Assembly: GCF_002162375.1 (NCBI RefSeq)
Contig: NZ_CP021425.1
Span: 2,415,501 to 2,479,500, forward strand
Direction of reading: 5' to 3'
DNA: 64,000 bases
From: Oleiphilus messinensis
GTDB lineage: Bacteria > Pseudomonadota > Gammaproteobacteria > Pseudomonadales > Oleiphilaceae
A program made the position numbers and the translations under genes. This document shows, in pieces, positions 62,132 through 64,000 of this stretch (position 1 is its first letter; every line of letters begins with the position of its first letter). The notes beneath the pieces were generated by a model that was not told where the DNA came from, ran no database searches, and saw only the letters and a program-made list of their open reading frames with translations.

Positions 62132-63313
62132 ATGTCTGAAAGTCTCGTTAAAAAGCTCGCGCCTGCGATTATTTTAACCCTTGTTGTCTTCATCGAAATC
62201 GTTAATTCAATTCCTGTCTGGATCACGCTCTCTACGCTCGTTTTTACGTCTCTGTTCTGGGGGTGGAGGGTTTGCGTCGATCACAAAAATGCTGAAACGT
62301 TGAGAGCGCAAGCCAATGAGACAGATTTGATGAAGGTAAAGCTCGATAAGTTGGAGTCGATTATCGAGGATTATGCAAATAGTGACAAAGCCATGCTCAA
62401 CAATGATGTGGTAAAACTGCGTAATCTGGTATCGCAAAATATCGGTAAGTTAAGTGATAGCTTTACCGGACTGTCTGATAAATCCAGCCACCAACGGGAT
62501 TTGTTGTTGTCGGTAGTGCGCCGCATCCAAGGAGAGGCAGACAAGGGGATTGAAGACAAGACGTTAACAGTCCGGGAGTTTGCGAGTGAGTTGGGTGAGA
62601 TTATTGATCGCTACGTTGAACTATTGATCAGTGTGAGTGAAAAAAGTATTGAAACAGTTCATCAGATTCAGGATATGGTGACCCATTTTGACCGGATGTT
62701 CAGCTTGTTGGGTGAAATCCGAACGATCGCGGATCAAACGAATCTGCTCGCGTTGAATGCTGCGATCGAAGCCGCTCGCGCAGGTGAAAGCGGACGGGGG
62801 TTTGCAGTGGTGGCAGATGAGGTTCGCAAGCTTTCGCAAAACAGTAACGACCTTAATGATCAGATCATAGAGCGTGCCCAGGAGGCGAAGTCTGCCATTT
62901 CGGGGGTTAAATCAATTGTTGGTGAAATGGCATCCCTTGATATGAATATGGCTATTAACGCCAAAAGTCATGTAGACAGCATGCTCGGAGAACTTGAGGA
63001 AGTGAATCATTTTATTGAGGAGTCAGTTAATGACTTGTCTGATATCACGGATCGGGTTAACTCGGATGTTTCAAATGCGGTTATTTCCCTGCAATTCGCA
63101 GACATCGTCGAGCAGTTGGCGGCTCAGCTGCAAACGAGGCTTAAGCCTGCGGCCGTTCAGTGGCCTGATCATTCCCTGCCATTGGTTGATCGCTTAGAAG
63201 CAATGAATGCAGCGCTGCTTCGCCTGGCAACAGAGGAAAAAAATGTTTCTGCGAATTCAAGTAGTAAAACACCTGAGGAAGAAGAATCAGCAGGTGAAAT
63301 ATCGCTTTTTTAG
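62132..63313 (+). CDS. Methyl-accepting chemotaxis-type protein without periplasmic domain
   Basis: A 393-residue protein with an N-terminal membrane hairpin (residues about 9-47, [20 protein letters not shown] and [15 protein letters not shown]) and no sizeable periplasmic part. The cytoplasmic part has the highly conserved signalling tip [20 protein letters not shown] and [16 protein letters not shown]. The sensing should be cytoplasmic or membrane-based. It precedes STAS and receiver genes, so it probably belongs to a small signalling module rather than to flagellar chemotaxis. Confidence 0.9.
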   Translation: MSESLVKKLAPAIILTLVVFIEIVNSIPVWITLSTLVFTSLFWGWRVCVDHKNAETLRAQANETDLMKVKLDKLESIIEDYANSDKAMLNNDVVKLRNLVSQNIGKLSDSFTGLSDKSSHQRDLLLSVVRRIQGEADKGIEDKTLTVREFASELGEIIDRYVELLISVSEKSIETVHQIQDMVTHFDRMFSLLGEIRTIADQTNLLALNAAIEAARAGESGRGFAVVADEVRKLSQNSNDLNDQIIERAQEAKSAISGVKSIVGEMASLDMNMAINAKSHVDSMLGELEEVNHFIEESVNDLSDITDRVNSDVSNAVISLQFADIVEQLAAQLQTRLKPAAVQWPDHSLPLVDRLEAMNAALLRLATEEKNVSANSSSKTPEEEESAGEISLF

Positions 63314-63347
63314 CGGTTGAAATAATGCTTTTCATAAAGGAGGCACA

Positions 63348-63644
63348 ATGGCTATTAGCAAACGGGAAGTATCCACTGGAGAGCTGCACATATCCATAAG
63401 CGGGTTGTTTGATTTTAACAGCGTTCAGGAGTTTCGCAGTTGTTATGATCAATCGAACAAATACAAAAAGTATGTAATGGACATGTCGCAGGTTGATCAT
63501 ATCGACAGTTCTGCCCTTGGGATGCTGCTGAATATGAAAAAAACAGTGGGAGACGGGGTATCTATTCATATCCGGAATTGTAAACCCGGGATCAAAAAGA
63601 TTTTTATGATTTCCCGATTTGACAAAAAATTCACGTTTGATTGA
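63348..63644 (+). CDS. STAS-domain anti-sigma-factor antagonist-like protein
   Basis: A 98-residue single STAS domain. The phosphorylation-site region reads DMSQVDHIDSSALGMLLNMK, with Ser at the usual position. Such proteins bind anti-sigma kinases or act in partner-switching with receiver-linked phosphatases. It follows the MCP gene by 34 bp with a strong ribosome binding site (AAGGAGG), and a receiver gene follows 11 bp later. Confidence 0.9.
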   Translation: MAISKREVSTGELHISISGLFDFNSVQEFRSCYDQSNKYKKYVMDMSQVDHIDSSALGMLLNMKKTVGDGVSIHIRNCKPGIKKIFMISRFDKKFTFD

Positions 63645-63655
63645 GTTTTTCCGTT

Positions 63656-64000
63656 ATGAAGGTGCTTGTTGTTGACGATCAGCGTGCTAACCGGGAGCTG
63701 TTAACCTGGATTCTGGAAGATTATGGTCATGAGTCCACTGAAGCGGAAAATGGTCAGGAAGCGGTGGATAAGTTTATTGAGACCAAGCCGGATCTGGTGC
63801 TGCTTGATGTCATGATGCCCGTAATGGACGGGTACGAAGCCGCTCGCATCATCAAGAGCCACGCAGGGGATCAATACATCCCCATTATTTTCCTGACCGC
63901 AATGACAGATGATGATGCGTTAATTAAATGTTTAGAGGCGGGTGGCGATGACTTTTTATCCAAGCCGATAGATGAAGTGGTTCTTCAGGCAAAGATAAAA
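63656..64000 (+). CDS. Response regulator, N-terminal part (cut by window end)
   Basis: The first 115 codons of a gene starting with ATG at 63656. They encode a receiver domain: KVLVVDDQRANRELL, phospho-acceptor Asp in LVLLDVMMPVMDGYEA, FLTAMTDDD and LSKPIDEVVL. The output domain lies beyond the window. With the STAS protein upstream, an RsbU-type PP2C phosphatase output would be the natural guess, but a GGDEF output is also common. Confidence 0.9.
   Translation, partial: MKVLVVDDQRANRELLTWILEDYGHESTEAENGQEAVDKFIETKPDLVLLDVMMPVMDGYEAARIIKSHAGDQYIPIIFLTAMTDDDALIKCLEAGGDDFLSKPIDEVVLQAKIK

Noticed and set aside
1-64000. CRISPR array, prophage or rRNA operon
   Set aside because: No regularly spaced direct repeats, no phage structural or integrase genes, and no rRNA sequence were seen.

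Overview
The window looks like a chromosomal segment of a free-living, probably marine gammaproteobacterium. Supporting context: uvrC-pgsA followed by tRNA-Gly and tRNA-Cys, gltX followed by tRNA-Ala and tRNA-Glu, a divergent ppsR/ppsA pair, RraA, YciB/YciI, an RNase AM-type PHP protein, and many c-di-GMP and two-component proteins. The genus cannot be fixed from sequence reading alone.

Layout. 1-1773: end of uvrC, pgsA, and tRNA-Gly/Cys behind a near-consensus promoter. 1774-8000: an insert between tRNA-Cys and tRNA-Leu(UAA), which are adjacent in enterobacteria. It holds a predicted Fur-controlled small RNA, a decayed IS607-type element and an assimilatory nirBD operon with a sigma54 promoter and NtrC-type enhancers. 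8000-14300: an accessory zone with a MITE-like element split by an IS1111-type insertion sequence (which carries a plausible bridge RNA), an unknown two-gene unit and an AAA ATPase/membrane protein/TPR operon. 14300-16750: two periplasmic binding proteins and a gene remnant.

16763-31121 is the metabolic centre. The plus strand encodes methylsuccinyl-CoA dehydrogenase, ethylmalonyl-CoA mutase, its G-protein chaperone, crotonyl-CoA carboxylase/reductase and an epimerase. The divergent minus operon encodes a mesaconyl-CoA C1-C4 CoA transferase, a mesaconyl-C4-CoA-type hydratase and a CitE-type lyase. Together they suggest that mesaconyl-CoA made by the upper ethylmalonyl-CoA pathway is converted to citramalyl-CoA and cleaved to acetyl-CoA plus pyruvate, bypassing beta-methylmalyl-CoA and glyoxylate. 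An acyl-CoA synthetase gene next to the cluster is cut by an IS4-family element with an intact 10-bp target duplication.

31383-64000 is mostly core and signalling: crotonase, a histidine kinase with an HD-GYP response regulator, a ZnuA-like protein, an MBL hydrolase, gltX with tRNAs, a QueD-like protein, a GGDEF-EAL protein, a Nudix hydrolase, a membrane-tailed receiver protein beside a PEGA/MORN protein, an M16C protease, PEP synthase with its regulatory kinase, RraA, PilZ, an SH3-domain protein, YciB/YciI, a PHP exonuclease, and an MCP-STAS-receiver set cut by the window end. PEP synthase could feed pyruvate from the acetyl-CoA assimilation route into gluconeogenesis.
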